This document shows positions 1-10,589 of a DNA stretch of 64,000 nt, one piece after another; within the stretch, counting starts at the first letter, position 1; each line of letters starts with the position of its first letter. The notes under the pieces were generated by a model that saw only the letters and a program-made list of their open reading frames with translations, made no database searches and was not told the DNA's origin. The position numbers and the translations under genes were made by a program. Source of the DNA: Arthrobacter pityocampae (GTDB lineage Bacteria > Actinomycetota > Actinomycetes > Actinomycetales > Micrococcaceae); contig NZ_PRKW01000005.1 of NCBI RefSeq assembly GCF_002927275.1, positions 460,134-524,133 of the forward strand, read 5' to 3'.

Positions 1-75
1 GATGCCGCGCCCGGGCGCCGCCCCGGCGGCACCCTGCCCGTCGACCACGGCGGCCTGCTGTCCGGGGATCCTTCC

Positions 76-2772
76 ATGACCACCACCGTCGCGGGTCTCA
101 GCACGGCGGCCGCGACCCGTCTCCTGGCCGAGGACGGGCCGAATCTCCTGCCGCAGGCGTCCACGGTTCCGCGCTGGCGGGCGTTCGCCGCCCAGTTCAC
201 CCACTTCTTCGCCGTCATGCTGTGGGTGGCCGCGGCCCTGGCCTTCATCGCGGGCATGCCGCAGCTCGGCGTCGCCGTGACCGTCGTGGTCGTCATCAAC
301 GGCGTGTTCTCGTACGTGCAGGAGGCCCGGGCCGAGCGCGCGGCGTCGCAGTTGCGGGCCATGCTCCCGGCCCAGGTGCTGGTGCGGCGCGACGGCACGG
401 CGGTGAGCATTCCCGCCGCGGAGATCGTGCACGGGGACGTGGTGCTCCTCTCCGCGGGCGACAGGATCCCGGGCGACGTCGACTTCACCGGAACGGAATC
501 CTGCACCGTGGACGAATCGATGCTCTCGGGGGAGAGCGAGCCCGTGCCCAAGAGACCCGGCGACCCCGGCTTCGGGGGGACGTTCCTGGTCAACGGGAAC
601 GCCGAGGCGGAGATCACGGCCACCGGGGCGCGGACGAGGCTCGCGGCCATCGCCACCCTGACCGCCACCGCCCAGCCACCCCAGAGCCCCCTCAACGTCG
701 AGCTGCGCCGCGTGGTCCGCATCATCTCCGTGGTCGCCCTGACCTTCGGCGGCGTGTTCTTCGCCGTCTCCCTGCTGTCCGGGACGTCCTGGCGGAACGC
801 GTTCCTGTTCGCGATCGGGGTGTCCGTGGCCCTGATCCCCGAGGGCCTGCTCCCCACGGTCACACTGTCCCTGGCCATGGGCGCGCAGCGCATGGCGCGC
901 CGGAACGCCCTGGTGCGGCACCTGCAGGCCGTGGAGACGCTCGGGTCCACGACGTTCATCTGCACCGACAAGACCGGCACGCTGACGCAGAATCGGATGA
1001 GCGCCGTCGAGGTGTGGACGCCGCAGAGCGTCGTGGTGCTCAGCGGCACCGGGTACGCCCCGAGCGCGAGCATCACCGGCGGCCCGGACGCCGTCGCCGG
1101 GGCGCGCCGCCTGGCGTGGACGGCCCGGGCGGCGTCCCGCGGACGGGCGGTGTTGCATGGGGACGAGTGGGTCGCCGAGGGGGACCCGATGGAGGCGGCC
1201 CTCGACGCGCTGGCCCGCCGGCTGGACCACGGCGCCGGGTCCGGAGCAGGGAGGTCCGCCGGGAAGAGTGCCGGGACCGGTGCAGGGACGAGCGCCGACG
1301 GGGACGACCCCGGCCAGGCTGCCGCCGGCGCGGAGGTCGCCGTCGAGGTCGCCGTCGACGCCCGCTGGCCGTTCGACCCGGCCCGGAAGCGTGAGTCCGT
1401 GGCCGTCGCGGGGCACCTCCTGTTGAAGGGCGCCCCCGAATTCGTCCTGCCCCTGTGCGTGGCACCGGCGGACCTCGCTGCCTGCCAGGCCGCCCTCGAC
1501 GAGATGGCGGGGCGCGGGCTGCGCGTCCTCGCGGTCGCCGAGCGGGTGCTGCCCGGGACACCCGGCCCGGACGGGCCGTGGCCGGAGGACCCGGGCGAGC
1601 TCGAACGGGAACTGACCCTGCTCGGGCTGGTGGGCCTGCACGACCCGCCGCGGGAATCGGTGGCCGAAGCGCTCCGCGCCACGCGGGCGGCCGGCATCAA
1701 GGTGGCCATGCTCACCGGGGACCATCCGACGACGGCGGCGGCGATCGCCGGGGAGATCGGGCTGCTCGGTCCCGACCGCACCGTCCTCGAGGGCAAGGAC
1801 CTGCCCGAGGACCCGCACCTGCTCGGGGCCCTCCTGGACCGGGACGGGGTGGTGGTCAGCAGGGTGTCCCCGGAGCAGAAGCTGAAGGTGGCCCAGGCCC
1901 TGCAGCTGCGGGGGCACGTCCTGGCGATGACCGGGGACGGCGTCAACGACGGCCCGGCCCTGCAGGAAGCGGACATCGGCGTGGCCATGGGCGCGAGCGG
2001 CACGGACGTGGCACGCGAAGCGGCGGACCTCGTGCTGCTGGACGACGACTTCGCGACCATCGTCGCCGCCGTCGAGCAGGGCCGCGCCACGTACGCGAAC
2101 ATCCGCCGGTTCCTCACCTACCACCTGACCGACAACGTCGCAGAGCTCACCCCCTTCGTGGTGTGGGCCCTGTCCGGGGGGAGCTTCCCGCTGGCGCTCG
2201 GGGTACTGCAGATCCTGTTCCTGGACATCGGCACGGATCTCCTCCCGGCGCTGGCCCTCGGGACTGAGAAGGCCGACAAGCGCGCGATGCACCGCCCGCC
2301 GGAACGCCGGCACCTGATGGACACCCGGCTGATGGTGCGGGTCTTCGCCGTCCTCGGCCCGGTGGAGGCCGTCTTCGAGATGGCGGCGTTCACCCTCACC
2401 CTGTGGCTGGCGGGCTGGCGTCCGGGAGCGGAGTTCCCCGGCGTCGGGGTCCTCGCGGCGGCGTCCGGTGCGGCATTCACCACGGTGGTCCTGGCCCAGT
2501 TGGCCAACGCGTTCGCCTGCCGCAGCGAGTCCGTGCCCCCGTGGCGGCTGGGGTGGCGGACCAACCCGCTGATGCTCAAGGCCGTGGCCGTTGAACTCCT
2601 GGCGTTGCTCGGGTTCCTGTTCATCATGCCGGTGGCCACCATGCTCGGGCAGGCGCCGCCCACGATCGCCGGGCTGCTCGTGGCTCTGCTCTCCATGCCG
2701 GCCCTGCTGGCGGCGGACTACTGGCACAAGCGGTTCACGCACCGGAGGGCGGCGGGCCCGTCCGCAGGCTGA
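76..2772 (+). CDS. P-type cation-transporting ATPase (P2 family)
   Basis: Membrane ion pump of 898 aa driven by ATP through an aspartyl-phosphate intermediate. The actuator motif LSGESEP lies near residue 150, the phosphorylation motif DKTGTLT near 298 and the hinge motif TGDGVNDGP near 620. The M4 motif reads PEGLLPTVT, closer to Na+/K+- or H+/K+-type pumps than to the PEGLPAV of calcium pumps, so the ion is uncertain. A Gly/Ala/Ser-rich linker sits in the nucleotide-binding domain at about residues 385-425. The frame stays open to the left edge of the window, so an upstream start cannot be excluded, but the N-terminus from position 76 fits the family. Its end overlaps the convergent GH65 gene by 38 bp. 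Confidence 0.9.
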   Translation: MTTTVAGLSTAAATRLLAEDGPNLLPQASTVPRWRAFAAQFTHFFAVMLWVAAALAFIAGMPQLGVAVTVVVVINGVFSYVQEARAERAASQLRAMLPAQVLVRRDGTAVSIPAAEIVHGDVVLLSAGDRIPGDVDFTGTESCTVDESMLSGESEPVPKRPGDPGFGGTFLVNGNAEAEITATGARTRLAAIATLTATAQPPQSPLNVELRRVVRIISVVALTFGGVFFAVSLLSGTSWRNAFLFAIGVSVALIPEGLLPTVTLSLAMGAQRMARRNALVRHLQAVETLGSTTFICTDKTGTLTQNRMSAVEVWTPQSVVVLSGTGYAPSASITGGPDAVAGARRLAWTARAASRGRAVLHGDEWVAEGDPMEAALDALARRLDHGAGSGAGRSAGKSAGTGAGTSADGDDPGQAAAGAEVAVEVAVDARWPFDPARKRESVAVAGHLLLKGAPEFVLPLCVAPADLAACQAALDEMAGRGLRVLAVAERVLPGTPGPDGPWPEDPGELERELTLLGLVGLHDPPRESVAEALRATRAAGIKVAMLTGDHPTTAAAIAGEIGLLGPDRTVLEGKDLPEDPHLLGALLDRDGVVVSRVSPEQKLKVAQALQLRGHVLAMTGDGVNDGPALQEADIGVAMGASGTDVAREAADLVLLDDDFATIVAAVEQGRATYANIRRFLTYHLTDNVAELTPFVVWALSGGSFPLALGVLQILFLDIGTDLLPALALGTEKADKRAMHRPPERRHLMDTRLMVRVFAVLGPVEAVFEMAAFTLTLWLAGWRPGAEFPGVGVLAAASGAAFTTVVLAQLANAFACRSESVPPWRLGWRTNPLMLKAVAVELLALLGFLFIMPVATMLGQAPPTIAGLLVALLSMPALLAADYWHKRFTHRRAAGPSAG

Positions 2773-5700
2773 TCCGCACCGTGCTGCCGGGCTGCACCAC
2801 CCACAGGTGCCGGCCCACGCGGACACGGACCGCATCGGCCGTGCTCTCGGCGGCGACCACCGTCAGCGTGTCGTGCCCGAGGGTGATGTCCAGTGGCAGC
2901 CCCCGGTACCGGATCCGGAAGGAGACCCGCTGCAGTTCGGTGGGCAGGCGCGGGGTGAAGACGAGCGCATCGGCGTGCATCCGCAGGCCCGCGAAGCTCC
3001 GCTGGACCACGTCCACGCTGCCGGCCATCGCCCCCAGATGGATGCCCGTGCGGGTGGTGCCGCCCTGGGTGTCGTCGAGGTCGGAGTCGAGTGCGTCGCG
3101 GAAGGTGGCCCAGGCCCGTTCCGGGTACGACGCCGCGAGCACCGAGGCGTGCGCCACCCGGCTGAGCGTTGACCCGTGGGACACGCGGGCGAGGTAGTAC
3201 TCCACGGTCCGCGCCATCTGCCCGGTCGTCGGCGCGTACCCCATGCGGCGGAGCCGGCGCATCAGCTGCTCCTGGCCGAGGAGGTAGAACAGCATGAGGA
3301 CGTCCGCCTGCTTCGAGAGCCTGTACCGGTTGGTGCTGTCCCCTTCGGCGCCGAGGAGGAGATCCAGCCGCTCGATGGTGCCGTAGGTCCGCCGGTAGCG
3401 GTCCCAGTCCAGTTCCTCGAGCTGCTCGTAGCCCGCGAATTGGCTGATGACGCCGTCGTGGAATGGGACGTGGAGCAGGCGCGCCAGGCGGTTCCACCGC
3501 TCCAGCTCCCCGCCGGTGACATGGAGACGGCGGCGCAGGTCCCGGCGGTCCCGGCCGCGGACGGCGTCCATGATCCCCGCCGGGCGCGAGAGCACCCAGG
3601 AGGCCAGAACGTTGGTGTAGGCGTTGTCGTCGATGCCCTCCCCGGGGCGGCCCGGGTAGCCGTCGTGGTACTCGTCCGGGCCCACCACGCCGCGCAGGTG
3701 GAACCGGCCGTCCCCGGCGTCGAACTCGGCCGCGGCGGCGAAGGACCGGGCCACCTCGACGATCAGGTCCGCGCCGTGGCCCAGGATCCATTCGCGGTCC
3801 GCGGTGGCCTCGTAGTACTGCCAGGCGTTGTACGCCACGGCGAGGCTGCCGTGGCGCTGCAGGTGGGAGTGGTCCGGTGTCCACTGCCCGGAGAAGCGGT
3901 TGTAGAGCCACGGCGGGGTGTCCTCGGTGCCGTCGCTGCCGCTGCGCCACGGGAACATGGCGCCGTCGAGGCCGGCCGCGCGTGCCCGGTCCCGGGCGGC
4001 GTCGAGCCGCCGCCACCGGTAGTCCAGCAGCGAGCGGGTCACCGACGGCAGGCGTGAGGTGATCAGCGGCAGGACGAAGAGGTCGTCCCAGAAGATGTGC
4101 CCCCGGTAGCCCTCGCCGTGGAGTCCGCGCGCCGGGACGCCGGCGTCGAGTTCCGCCGTGTGCGGGGAGAGGGTCTGCAGCAGGTGGAACACGTGGAGGT
4201 TCAGGATGAACTGGGTCTGCCGGTCGGCGTGCAGGTCGAAGCCGAACAGGTCCAGCAGCGGCCGCCACGCGTCCTCGTGGGCGGCGAGCGCCCGCCCGAG
4301 GCCGCCGGGTGCGCGGGCGAGGACGGCGTGGGCCGCGGTCAGCGGCGAGGACACCGCGCGGTCCTTCGAACTGACGACGGCGACCGTCTTGCAGGCGGTC
4401 AGCGGCACCCCGTCTGTCAGCACGGCGGCGTGGTGCTGCAGCCAGCGGGACGGCGCGGACCCACCGTCGGACGCACCGTCGGTCCAGTCCTCGGACCCAC
4501 TGTCGGACCCGGCAGCGTGCCCTGTGTCCAGGACCGGCGTGCTGCTCACCGCGGCGGGGGCGCCGTCGGGGCCGGTGAACGTCATCCCGGCGGCGACCGC
4601 GATCCGGAGGCGGCTCTGCCGGGTCAGCACCTCGACGGACTCGATGCCCGACCGCACGCCGCGGTCCACCACGCGGAGGTGCCGGCCTCCCAGCGCGGCG
4701 TCCTCGGGGACGTTGCCGTTCACCACGTCCGCGTCGATGCCCGTGCGGAGTTCCACGGGGCCGTCCCAGCCGCGGGCGGTCAGCGTGGTCTCCAGCAGCG
4801 CCATGCCGGGCTGGGCCATGGAGACGATGCGCCGCTGGTGGACCTCCAGCCGCCGCCCGCGCGCATCCTCGAGTACCGCGCGCCGGAACAGGACGGCCCG
4901 CTTCAGGTCCAGTTCGCGGTGCTGCGCCACCAGGGTCAGGCCGCCGTCGGACCACCATGGACCGGGCGGCAGCCGGAGGTCCAGGGGAAGCCAGTTGGGG
5001 AGGTTGACGAGGTGCTCGCCCTCCGCCTCCTCCCCGTGCACCCGCTCGGGACACCGGTTGTAGACGCCCGCGAGGTACGTGCCGGGGTAGTGGGCGGCGT
5101 CTGCGACGGACTCGGGGGCGGCGCCGCGAATGGCCATGCGCCCGTTGCCGAGGGTGGTCAGGGCCTCGCGGTGGCCCTCGTGCCAGGGGTCGAAGCCGTC
5201 GTAGATCAGATGCCACCGATGCGTGAGGACCAGCCCCATGTCCAGCTGGCGGGCGTCGTCGAGCACCAGGTGGGCGCCGGCGCGTTCGAGCGCCGTCCGC
5301 TGCTCCGCGCGGTCGATCCCCACGATCAGCCCGAACCCGCCGGCGTGGGCGGCGGCAACCCCGCTCGTGGCGTCCTCGAGGACCACGGTGCGGGCGGGGC
5401 GCGCCGTCAGCCGTCGCGCCGCCTCGAGGAACGTGGCCGGGTCGGGCTTGCCGGGCAGGCCCAGCTCGGCGGCCACGGTGCCGTCGACGACGACGTCGAA
5501 CGCGCCGTCCAGCCCGGCGGCGGCGAGCACCGCGCCCGCATTGCGGCTCGCCGTCACCAGCGCGCACGGGACGCGGCTCTCGTGCAGCCGGCGCAGCAGT
5601 TCCATTGTGCCGGGAAAGGCCCGCACGCCGTGCCGGCGCAGTTCATCCACGAACAGGGCGTTCTTGGCGGCGCCCAGGCCCTGCTCGGTCCAGGCGTCCG

Positions 5701-6046
5701 GCGGGTCCGACGGCGTCCCGGGCGTCAGGCGGATCCCGCGGGACCGCAGGAACACCGCGACGCCCTGCTCCCGCGGGCGCCCGTCCACCCAGGCGTAGTA
5801 GTCGGCGTCGTCGAAGGGGCGCACGTCGGCGCCGGCCGGGATCCGCGGGTCCGCGAGCACGGCGTCGAACAGCTGCTTCCACGCAGCCCGGTGCACCGAC
5901 GCCGTGTCCGTGACCACGCCGTCCAGGTCGAGGATCACCGCGTCGAAGGGGGACGCCGTCCCCGCGACCGTGGGGGAGCCGGCCCCACGCCGCGCAGGGC
6001 GGCTCCGCTCGGCGGGCGCGTCGGTGCTGCGCGCCTCAGGCCCCAC
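2735..6046 (-). CDS. Fused beta-phosphoglucomutase-like HAD hydrolase / GH65 disaccharide phosphorylase
   Basis: Two-domain cytoplasmic enzyme of about 1103 aa. The N-terminal HAD domain (about residues 35-265) has the DLDG nucleophile motif (Asp40/Asp42) and a beta-phosphoglucomutase-like LEDATSG segment. The C-terminal half matches glycoside hydrolase family 65 (maltose, trehalose or kojibiose phosphorylases), with the general-acid motif GPDEYH (Glu near 792). Inferred role: phosphorolysis of an alpha-glucosyl disaccharide to beta-glucose-1-phosphate, converted to glucose-6-phosphate by the fused mutase. The disaccharide cannot be read from sequence. I chose a GTG start overlapping the stop of the upstream alcohol dehydrogenase; the frame extends to 6190 and an internal start is also possible. 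Confidence 0.85.
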   Translation of the reverse strand: MGPEARSTDAPAERSRPARRGAGSPTVAGTASPFDAVILDLDGVVTDTASVHRAAWKQLFDAVLADPRIPAGADVRPFDDADYYAWVDGRPREQGVAVFLRSRGIRLTPGTPSDPPDAWTEQGLGAAKNALFVDELRRHGVRAFPGTMELLRRLHESRVPCALVTASRNAGAVLAAAGLDGAFDVVVDGTVAAELGLPGKPDPATFLEAARRLTARPARTVVLEDATSGVAAAHAGGFGLIVGIDRAEQRTALERAGAHLVLDDARQLDMGLVLTHRWHLIYDGFDPWHEGHREALTTLGNGRMAIRGAAPESVADAAHYPGTYLAGVYNRCPERVHGEEAEGEHLVNLPNWLPLDLRLPPGPWWSDGGLTLVAQHRELDLKRAVLFRRAVLEDARGRRLEVHQRRIVSMAQPGMALLETTLTARGWDGPVELRTGIDADVVNGNVPEDAALGGRHLRVVDRGVRSGIESVEVLTRQSRLRIAVAAGMTFTGPDGAPAAVSSTPVLDTGHAAGSDSGSEDWTDGASDGGSAPSRWLQHHAAVLTDGVPLTACKTVAVVSSKDRAVSSPLTAAHAVLARAPGGLGRALAAHEDAWRPLLDLFGFDLHADRQTQFILNLHVFHLLQTLSPHTAELDAGVPARGLHGEGYRGHIFWDDLFVLPLITSRLPSVTRSLLDYRWRRLDAARDRARAAGLDGAMFPWRSGSDGTEDTPPWLYNRFSGQWTPDHSHLQRHGSLAVAYNAWQYYEATADREWILGHGADLIVEVARSFAAAAEFDAGDGRFHLRGVVGPDEYHDGYPGRPGEGIDDNAYTNVLASWVLSRPAGIMDAVRGRDRRDLRRRLHVTGGELERWNRLARLLHVPFHDGVISQFAGYEQLEELDWDRYRRTYGTIERLDLLLGAEGDSTNRYRLSKQADVLMLFYLLGQEQLMRRLRRMGYAPTTGQMARTVEYYLARVSHGSTLSRVAHASVLAASYPERAWATFRDALDSDLDDTQGGTTRTGIHLGAMAGSVDVVQRSFAGLRMHADALVFTPRLPTELQRVSFRIRYRGLPLDITLGHDTLTVVAAESTADAVRVRVGRHLWVVQPGSTVRISLRTGPPPSGA

Positions 6047-7079
6047 CGGGACCGCCGGCCAGCTGCAGGACCGCGGCGCCGTCGACCCGGTCCGCGGCCA
6101 GGTCCGCCAGGGCGCGGTCCGCCGTTGTGAACGGGTACCGCTGGACGGTGGGCCGCAGCGGGATGCGGGCCGCGAGCGCCAGGAGCTCACGGCCGTCGGC
6201 GCGGGTGTTCGCCGTGACGCTGCACAGCCGACGTTCCTGGAAGAGCTCGTCGGCGTAGTGCAGCACCGGGATGTCGCTGAGGTAGATGCCCGCGACGGCG
6301 AGGGTGCCGCCGCGGTCCAGGGCCCGCAGGGCAGCAGGCACCAGGCCGCCGGCGGGCGCGAAGAGGATGGCGGCGTCCAGCGGCTGCGGCGGTTCGTCGG
6401 CCGCGCCTCCCACGAAGACGGCGCCCAGGTCCGCGGCCAGGCGCCGTGCGCTCGCCGAGCGCGTCATGACGGACACCTCGACGCCCTCGAACATGGCCAC
6501 CTGCGCGGCGAGGTGGGCGGACGCCCCGAACCCGTAGATGCCGAGCCGGCCGCCCGGCCGCACCCCGGACCGGCGCAGGGCCCGGTACCCGATGATCCCC
6601 GCGCAGAGCAGCGGGGCCGCCTCCTCGTCGTCGAACCCCGGCGGGACCGCGTACGCGAAGGCCTCGGGGACGGTCACGAGCTCCGCGTACCCGCCGTCGT
6701 CGTCCCACCCGGTGAACCGCGGGGACAGGCACAGGTTCTCGTCGCCCCGGCGGCAGAACCGGCAGGTGCCGCAGGTCGAGCGCAGCCACGCGACGCCCGC
6801 CCTGTCGCCGACGCGGAAGAGCCGGCAGCCGGGCCCGGTGTCCACCACCTCGCCGACGATCTCGTGGCCCGGCACGGTGGCCGGGTGCTTCGCGGGCAGA
6901 TCGCCCTCGACCAGGTGCAGATCGGTCCGGCACACCCCGCACGCCCGGACGCCCACCAGCAGCTCGCCGGGGCCCGGGGAGGGGTCGGGCCGGATGCCGA
7001 ACACGAGCGCCGACGCGCCTCCTGCGCCGGTGCCGCCGTTCGCGGCGCGGGCACAGTCGTCAACCCACCAGGCGCGCAT
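6036..7079 (-). CDS. Zinc-dependent alcohol dehydrogenase (AdhA-like)
   Basis: Medium-chain dehydrogenase of 347 aa, oxidising alcohols or reducing aldehydes with NAD(P). Catalytic zinc ligands are visible as CRTD (Cys50) and GHE (His72-Glu73). The structural zinc knuckle is [15 protein letters not shown], and a Rossmann glycine motif [10 protein letters not shown] follows. The start ATG is preceded by a strong ribosome binding site (gggggaggt). The stop overlaps the likely GTG start of the GH65 fusion, so the two are probably co-transcribed. It resembles actinobacterial AdhA-type enzymes; the substrate is unknown. Confidence 0.88.
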   Translation of the reverse strand: MRAWWVDDCARAANGGTGAGGASALVFGIRPDPSPGPGELLVGVRACGVCRTDLHLVEGDLPAKHPATVPGHEIVGEVVDTGPGCRLFRVGDRAGVAWLRSTCGTCRFCRRGDENLCLSPRFTGWDDDGGYAELVTVPEAFAYAVPPGFDDEEAAPLLCAGIIGYRALRRSGVRPGGRLGIYGFGASAHLAAQVAMFEGVEVSVMTRSASARRLAADLGAVFVGGAADEPPQPLDAAILFAPAGGLVPAALRALDRGGTLAVAGIYLSDIPVLHYADELFQERRLCSVTANTRADGRELLALAARIPLRPTVQRYPFTTADRALADLAADRVDGAAVLQLAGGPGGA

Positions 7080-7307
7080 GACCTCCCCCTCGCCCCGGGG
7101 CGCAACGGGCGCCGACCGCCTCCCGCCGCGCCGGCCCGCGGGCACGTCCGTCGTCGTCGAGCACCATGGGACCCCCTGGCTAGGGGCCTCATCGTACGCT
7201 CCGGGCACCCCGCGGATCCGCTCCCGGAGGGCGCCTCGCCCGGCGCGGGTGGTGCCCGCGGGCTGGGTCTCCGTGACGGCCACGGACGTCGGTGCGAGAA
7301 TGACCGC

Positions 7308-8042
7308 ATGCCGCACCACGGAACACCCGTCGGGCGGGTCCGCGCGCTGTACCGCTATCCGGTGAAGTCGACGTCGGGCCAGCCGCTGGTCACCGCCGCC
7401 GTCACCCCGTCGGGGCTCGAGCACGACCGCCGCTGGGCCGTCTACACGCACGACGGCGGGATCGCCAGCGGCAAGCGCACGCGCCGTTTCCGGCCCGTCC
7501 CCGGGCTGCTGGACTGGGCGGCGGAACTGGACGGTCCCGACGGCGTCCCCGTCCTCCGCAGCCCCGCGGGCGTCCCGTACCGGGTGGACGACCCCGCAGC
7601 GTCCGAGGCCCTGACCTCGCGATTCGGCCAGCAGCTGACGCTGCGGGAGGGGACCACCGTCCAGCACCACGACGAGTCGCCCCTCCACCTCGTGACGACG
7701 TCGTCCCTGGCCGCGCTCGCGGACCTGCTGGGCGGCGCGGTCGAGGAGCGCCGGTTCCGCCCGAATATCGTCCTGGACACCGGCTCGGCTCCGCTGTTCC
7801 TCGAACGCGACTGGGCGGGCGTGGAACTGGCGATCGGCGACCATGTGGTCATCACCGTGGACGCCGGCATGCCCCGCTGCACGATGATCGACCAGCCCCA
7901 GGCCGGGATGGACGCCGGTCCTCGGGCGCTGAGGACCCTGGCCGTCCACAACGGGCTGGAGTTCGGCGTGCAGGCCCGCGTCGAGCGCAGCGGAGCGATC
8001 AGCGTGGGGGACCCGGTGACCCTGCGCGGCACGCCGTCCTGA
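7308..8042 (+). CDS. MOSC domain-containing protein
   Basis: Protein of 244 aa with the N-terminal MOSC beta-barrel signature (ALYRYPVKS near residue 15) and a C-terminal MOSC domain. The conserved cysteine is in [13 protein letters not shown] proteins are related to the molybdenum cofactor sulfurase C-terminus and to YcbX/YiiM-type molybdoenzymes that reduce N-hydroxylated compounds; whether this one binds Moco is inference. It is divergent from the alcohol dehydrogenase across a 228-bp intergenic region and is followed 22 bp later by the RibD-like gene, suggesting a two-gene unit. Confidence 0.85.
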   Translation: MPHHGTPVGRVRALYRYPVKSTSGQPLVTAAVTPSGLEHDRRWAVYTHDGGIASGKRTRRFRPVPGLLDWAAELDGPDGVPVLRSPAGVPYRVDDPAASEALTSRFGQQLTLREGTTVQHHDESPLHLVTTSSLAALADLLGGAVEERRFRPNIVLDTGSAPLFLERDWAGVELAIGDHVVITVDAGMPRCTMIDQPQAGMDAGPRALRTLAVHNGLEFGVQARVERSGAISVGDPVTLRGTPS

Positions 8043-8064
8043 CCCATCACGGAGGAGAGAGCTG

Positions 8065-8631
8065 ATGCGCAACGTGACCTACTCGATGGGAGTCTCCCTG
8101 GACGGCTACATCGTCGGACCGGATGGCGGATTCGACTTCACGACGCCGGACGAGGAGGTCTTCCGGTCCGCCATCGACGAGGTCCGCAGCGTCGGCGTCC
8201 ACCTGCTGGGCCGACGGCTCTACGAGACGATGCTGTACTGGGAGACCGCCGATGAGGACCCGTCCCCGGACGAGCCGGACCGCGAGTGGACCGCTCTGTG
8301 GAAGCGGCTGCCGAAGGTGGTGTTCTCCCACTCGCTCTCCGCGGTCCGGGGGAGCAACACGCGTCTGGCATCGGGCAGCCTGGCGGACGAGATCGCACGG
8401 CTGCGCGCCGACCCGGCGGAGGGGGACATCGCGATCGGAGGCGCCACCCTCGCCGAGGCTGCGGCGGCACTGGACCTCATCGACGAGTACCAGGTGCGGG
8501 TCCACCCGGTGCTGGTCGGGGGCGGGCATCCGTTCTTCCCGCCCCACCGCCGCCGCACGGACCTCGAGCTCGTCGGCAGCCGGGTCTTCGGTTCGGGCGT
8601 CGTGATCTCCCGCTACCGTGTGAAGCGCTGA
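8065..8631 (+). CDS. Dihydrofolate reductase family protein (RibD C-terminal-like)
   Basis: Protein of 188 aa with the fold of bacterial RibD C-terminal/DHFR-like reductases. The N-terminus reads [15 protein letters not shown], and the C-terminus has [17 protein letters not shown], typical of this family of putative NADPH-dependent reductases. The start has a good ribosome binding site (ggaggaga) 8 bp upstream. The true substrate is not known; these are not bona fide folate enzymes. It ends 2 bp before the convergent ThDP-enzyme gene. Confidence 0.85.
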   Translation: MRNVTYSMGVSLDGYIVGPDGGFDFTTPDEEVFRSAIDEVRSVGVHLLGRRLYETMLYWETADEDPSPDEPDREWTALWKRLPKVVFSHSLSAVRGSNTRLASGSLADEIARLRADPAEGDIAIGGATLAEAAAALDLIDEYQVRVHPVLVGGGHPFFPPHRRRTDLELVGSRVFGSGVVISRYRVKR

Positions 8632-8633
8632 CC

Positions 8634-10280
8634 TCAGCGGGCGCCCGTGGCGACGGCCACGATCTCCTGCATGTAGGGAGCCACGACCAGCCGGGAGATC
8701 CTGCAGTCCAGCAGGAGGACGCCGTCGTCGTCGGAGGCGAGCCAGCCCTCCACCGCAGCGAGGTCGCCGAGTGCGGCGATGATCGCTGACCGCGCCCCGA
8801 GAGCTGAGGCAACAGCGGCGAAGTCCACCTCGTCGATCAGCATGGGACCGGAGTCTATGCCGCGGACGGCATACTGGTGGATCTCGGCGCCGTAGGCGGC
8901 GTCGTTGAAGACCACGATCACGGCACGACGCGCCGTCCGGATGACCGTCTCGAGATCGGCGAGGGCCATGAGCGCCCCGCCGTCGCCCGTGCACAGGACG
9001 ATCGTGGAGCCCGGCAGCGCACGGGCGGCGCCGACCGCGCTGGGGAAGCCGAGGCCGATGGTCTGGTACGCGGTGCCCACCATGATCAGGCGGTCCGGCG
9101 CGGGGACGTGGAGGTATCCGGGCGCCCAGCCGATGAAGTGGCCGCCGTCCTGCACGACCGTCCGGTCCGCCGGCAGCATCCGGTCCAGCGCGCGGCACAG
9201 ACTCCGGGGGTCCAGGCGGCCGTCGGGGGCCGCCTGGTCGCCGTCGTCCCGCGCGTCGTGGGCGCCGAGGGCGTCGGCGGCGGCACGCGTGCTCCACCGC
9301 TGCCCTCCCTCACGGCGCTCGACGGCGGCGACCAGCGCCTCCGCGGTGAGGCGCGCGTCGGCGTGCAGGAAGTCGGTGACGACCGGCGAGGTGGGGCCGG
9401 CGGTGAGATCGGCCTGGACGACCCGGGCGTCGGGGGCGAAGGAGTGGCCGAAACGCATCGTGAACTGGTTGAGCCGCGCGCCGAGCACCAGGACGGCGTC
9501 CGCCTGCCCGACGAGACCGGCCGTGCGCTCGGAGGCCCAGCCGCCCGCGATGCCGAGGCTTGCGGCGTCGTCCCCGAAGAGTCCCGCGCCGAGCCCGGAG
9601 GTGGCGGTGAGGGCGCCGAGGCGGTCGGCGAGTGCGCCCGCCGCCGGGCCGGCCCCGCTGACCCAGGCGCCGCGGCCGGCCAGGATCAGGGGCCGTTCGG
9701 CGGAGGAGAGCAGCGCCGCGATGCGCTCGACGTCCGCTGCGGCCGGTGCCGGACGGGGGAGGGGCTCCGGCACTGCGGGGGTCTCCTCCTCGGCGGCCTC
9801 GGCGGCGGCGAGGTCGTACGGGATGGCCAGCACCACGGCCTCGCGGTGACGGAGCGCGTGCTCGACCGCCGCCGCCGTCACCGCCAGCGGATGCGCGGCG
9901 GACACCGTGAACGTCGTGGCGCCGAGGCCCTTGGCCACCAGGGACTGGTCCACGTCCCAGGCGCGCATCCCGGTGGTGGGGGCGTCGCCGACCACCAGGA
10001 CCAGCGGGATGTCCGCCTGCACGGCCTCGGCCAGCGGGGTCAGGGCGTTGGTGAATCCGGCGCCGTAGGTGGTGGTGGCGACGGCGAGGCGGCCGCTCGC
10101 CCGGTGATAGGCGTCGGCGGCGGCGACCGCACCGGCCTCGTGCCGCACCGCGGTGAAGTGCAGGGACGGCGCGGCCATCACGGCGTCGAGGAAGTGCGCG
10201 TTGCCGTTGCCCATGACCCCGAAGACCTCGGTGGCGGCGGGCAGGAGTGCGGAGACGATACGGGCGGAGACGGTGGCCAT
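8634..10280 (-). CDS. Thiamine diphosphate-dependent enzyme (acetolactate synthase-like)
   Basis: Protein of 548 aa with the three-domain layout of the acetolactate synthase/decarboxylase superfamily. The ThDP-activating glutamate is in AVRHEAGA (about residue 48). The C-terminal ThDP/Mg2+ motif starts at GDGGALMALADLE and ends in VFND. It lacks features that would separate acetolactate synthase, glyoxylate carboligase or benzoylformate decarboxylase, so the reaction is open. The same strand carries an MHS transporter upstream, and a lyase lies beyond it in divergent orientation, which suggests catabolism of a small organic or aromatic acid. No adjacent small regulatory subunit is seen, which argues against branched-chain amino-acid biosynthesis. 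Confidence 0.85.
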   Translation of the reverse strand: MATVSARIVSALLPAATEVFGVMGNGNAHFLDAVMAAPSLHFTAVRHEAGAVAAADAYHRASGRLAVATTTYGAGFTNALTPLAEAVQADIPLVLVVGDAPTTGMRAWDVDQSLVAKGLGATTFTVSAAHPLAVTAAAVEHALRHREAVVLAIPYDLAAAEAAEEETPAVPEPLPRPAPAAADVERIAALLSSAERPLILAGRGAWVSGAGPAAGALADRLGALTATSGLGAGLFGDDAASLGIAGGWASERTAGLVGQADAVLVLGARLNQFTMRFGHSFAPDARVVQADLTAGPTSPVVTDFLHADARLTAEALVAAVERREGGQRWSTRAAADALGAHDARDDGDQAAPDGRLDPRSLCRALDRMLPADRTVVQDGGHFIGWAPGYLHVPAPDRLIMVGTAYQTIGLGFPSAVGAARALPGSTIVLCTGDGGALMALADLETVIRTARRAVIVVFNDAAYGAEIHQYAVRGIDSGPMLIDEVDFAAVASALGARSAIIAALGDLAAVEGWLASDDDGVLLLDCRISRLVVAPYMQEIVAVATGAR

Positions 10281-10589
10281 GGTCGGGTCCTTGCGGGCGT
10301 GAGTCCCCGGCGCGCTGGTGCAGGCACACGGTCACCCCGGGGACCGGTGGGTGAAGTCCGTATGTGCCTCGGGCGGCTGCGCCCTTATTGCCTCTTTTTC
10401 AGGCACGGCGCCCGTGACACCCGACGCTTTTCACTATAGCGGGCGGGGCGTGGGGTTCCCGGCGTCGTCCCCGTCCGATCCCCCAGCGACTCGCCCTGGT
10501 CGGTGGGCATGAATGACCATGCCCACCGACTCGCCCTGTTCGGTGGGCATGTTCAGGTGCAACGGACAGGGCCCGACGACGTCGGCCGG
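10281..10589. other. Non-coding stretch between ThDP enzyme and MHS transporter
   Basis: About 309 bp without a convincing gene. The part next to 10280 should hold the promoter of the ThDP-enzyme gene (minus strand); a clear -35/-10 pair is not obvious. The part at 10487-10551 carries a direct repeat and a hairpin (separate entry) just beyond the end of the transporter gene. Confidence 0.6.
10487..10551. repeat. 25-bp direct repeat with embedded 11-bp inverted repeat
   Basis: Two copies of a 25-bp unit (10487-10511 and 10527-10551, one mismatch, period 40) begin cgactcgccctg and end cggtgggcatg. Between them the segment catgcccaccg (10518-10528) is the exact reverse complement of cggtgggcatg (10501-10511), giving an 11-bp stem with a 6-nt loop. 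It sits just downstream of the stop of the MHS transporter on the minus strand. It could act as a transcription terminator or be a small dispersed intergenic repeat. Confidence 0.75.

Noticed and set aside
4097-6130. Long open frame antisense to the HAD-GH65 gene
   Set aside because: No recognisable motifs; the opposite strand carries unambiguous HAD and GH65 motifs. A similar minus-strand shadow frame at 2718-5567 is rejected for the same reason.
6047-6190. N-terminal extension of the HAD-GH65 gene to 6190
   Set aside because: It would overlap the end of the alcohol dehydrogenase by more than 150 bp and encode an Arg/Ser/Pro-rich segment without homology.
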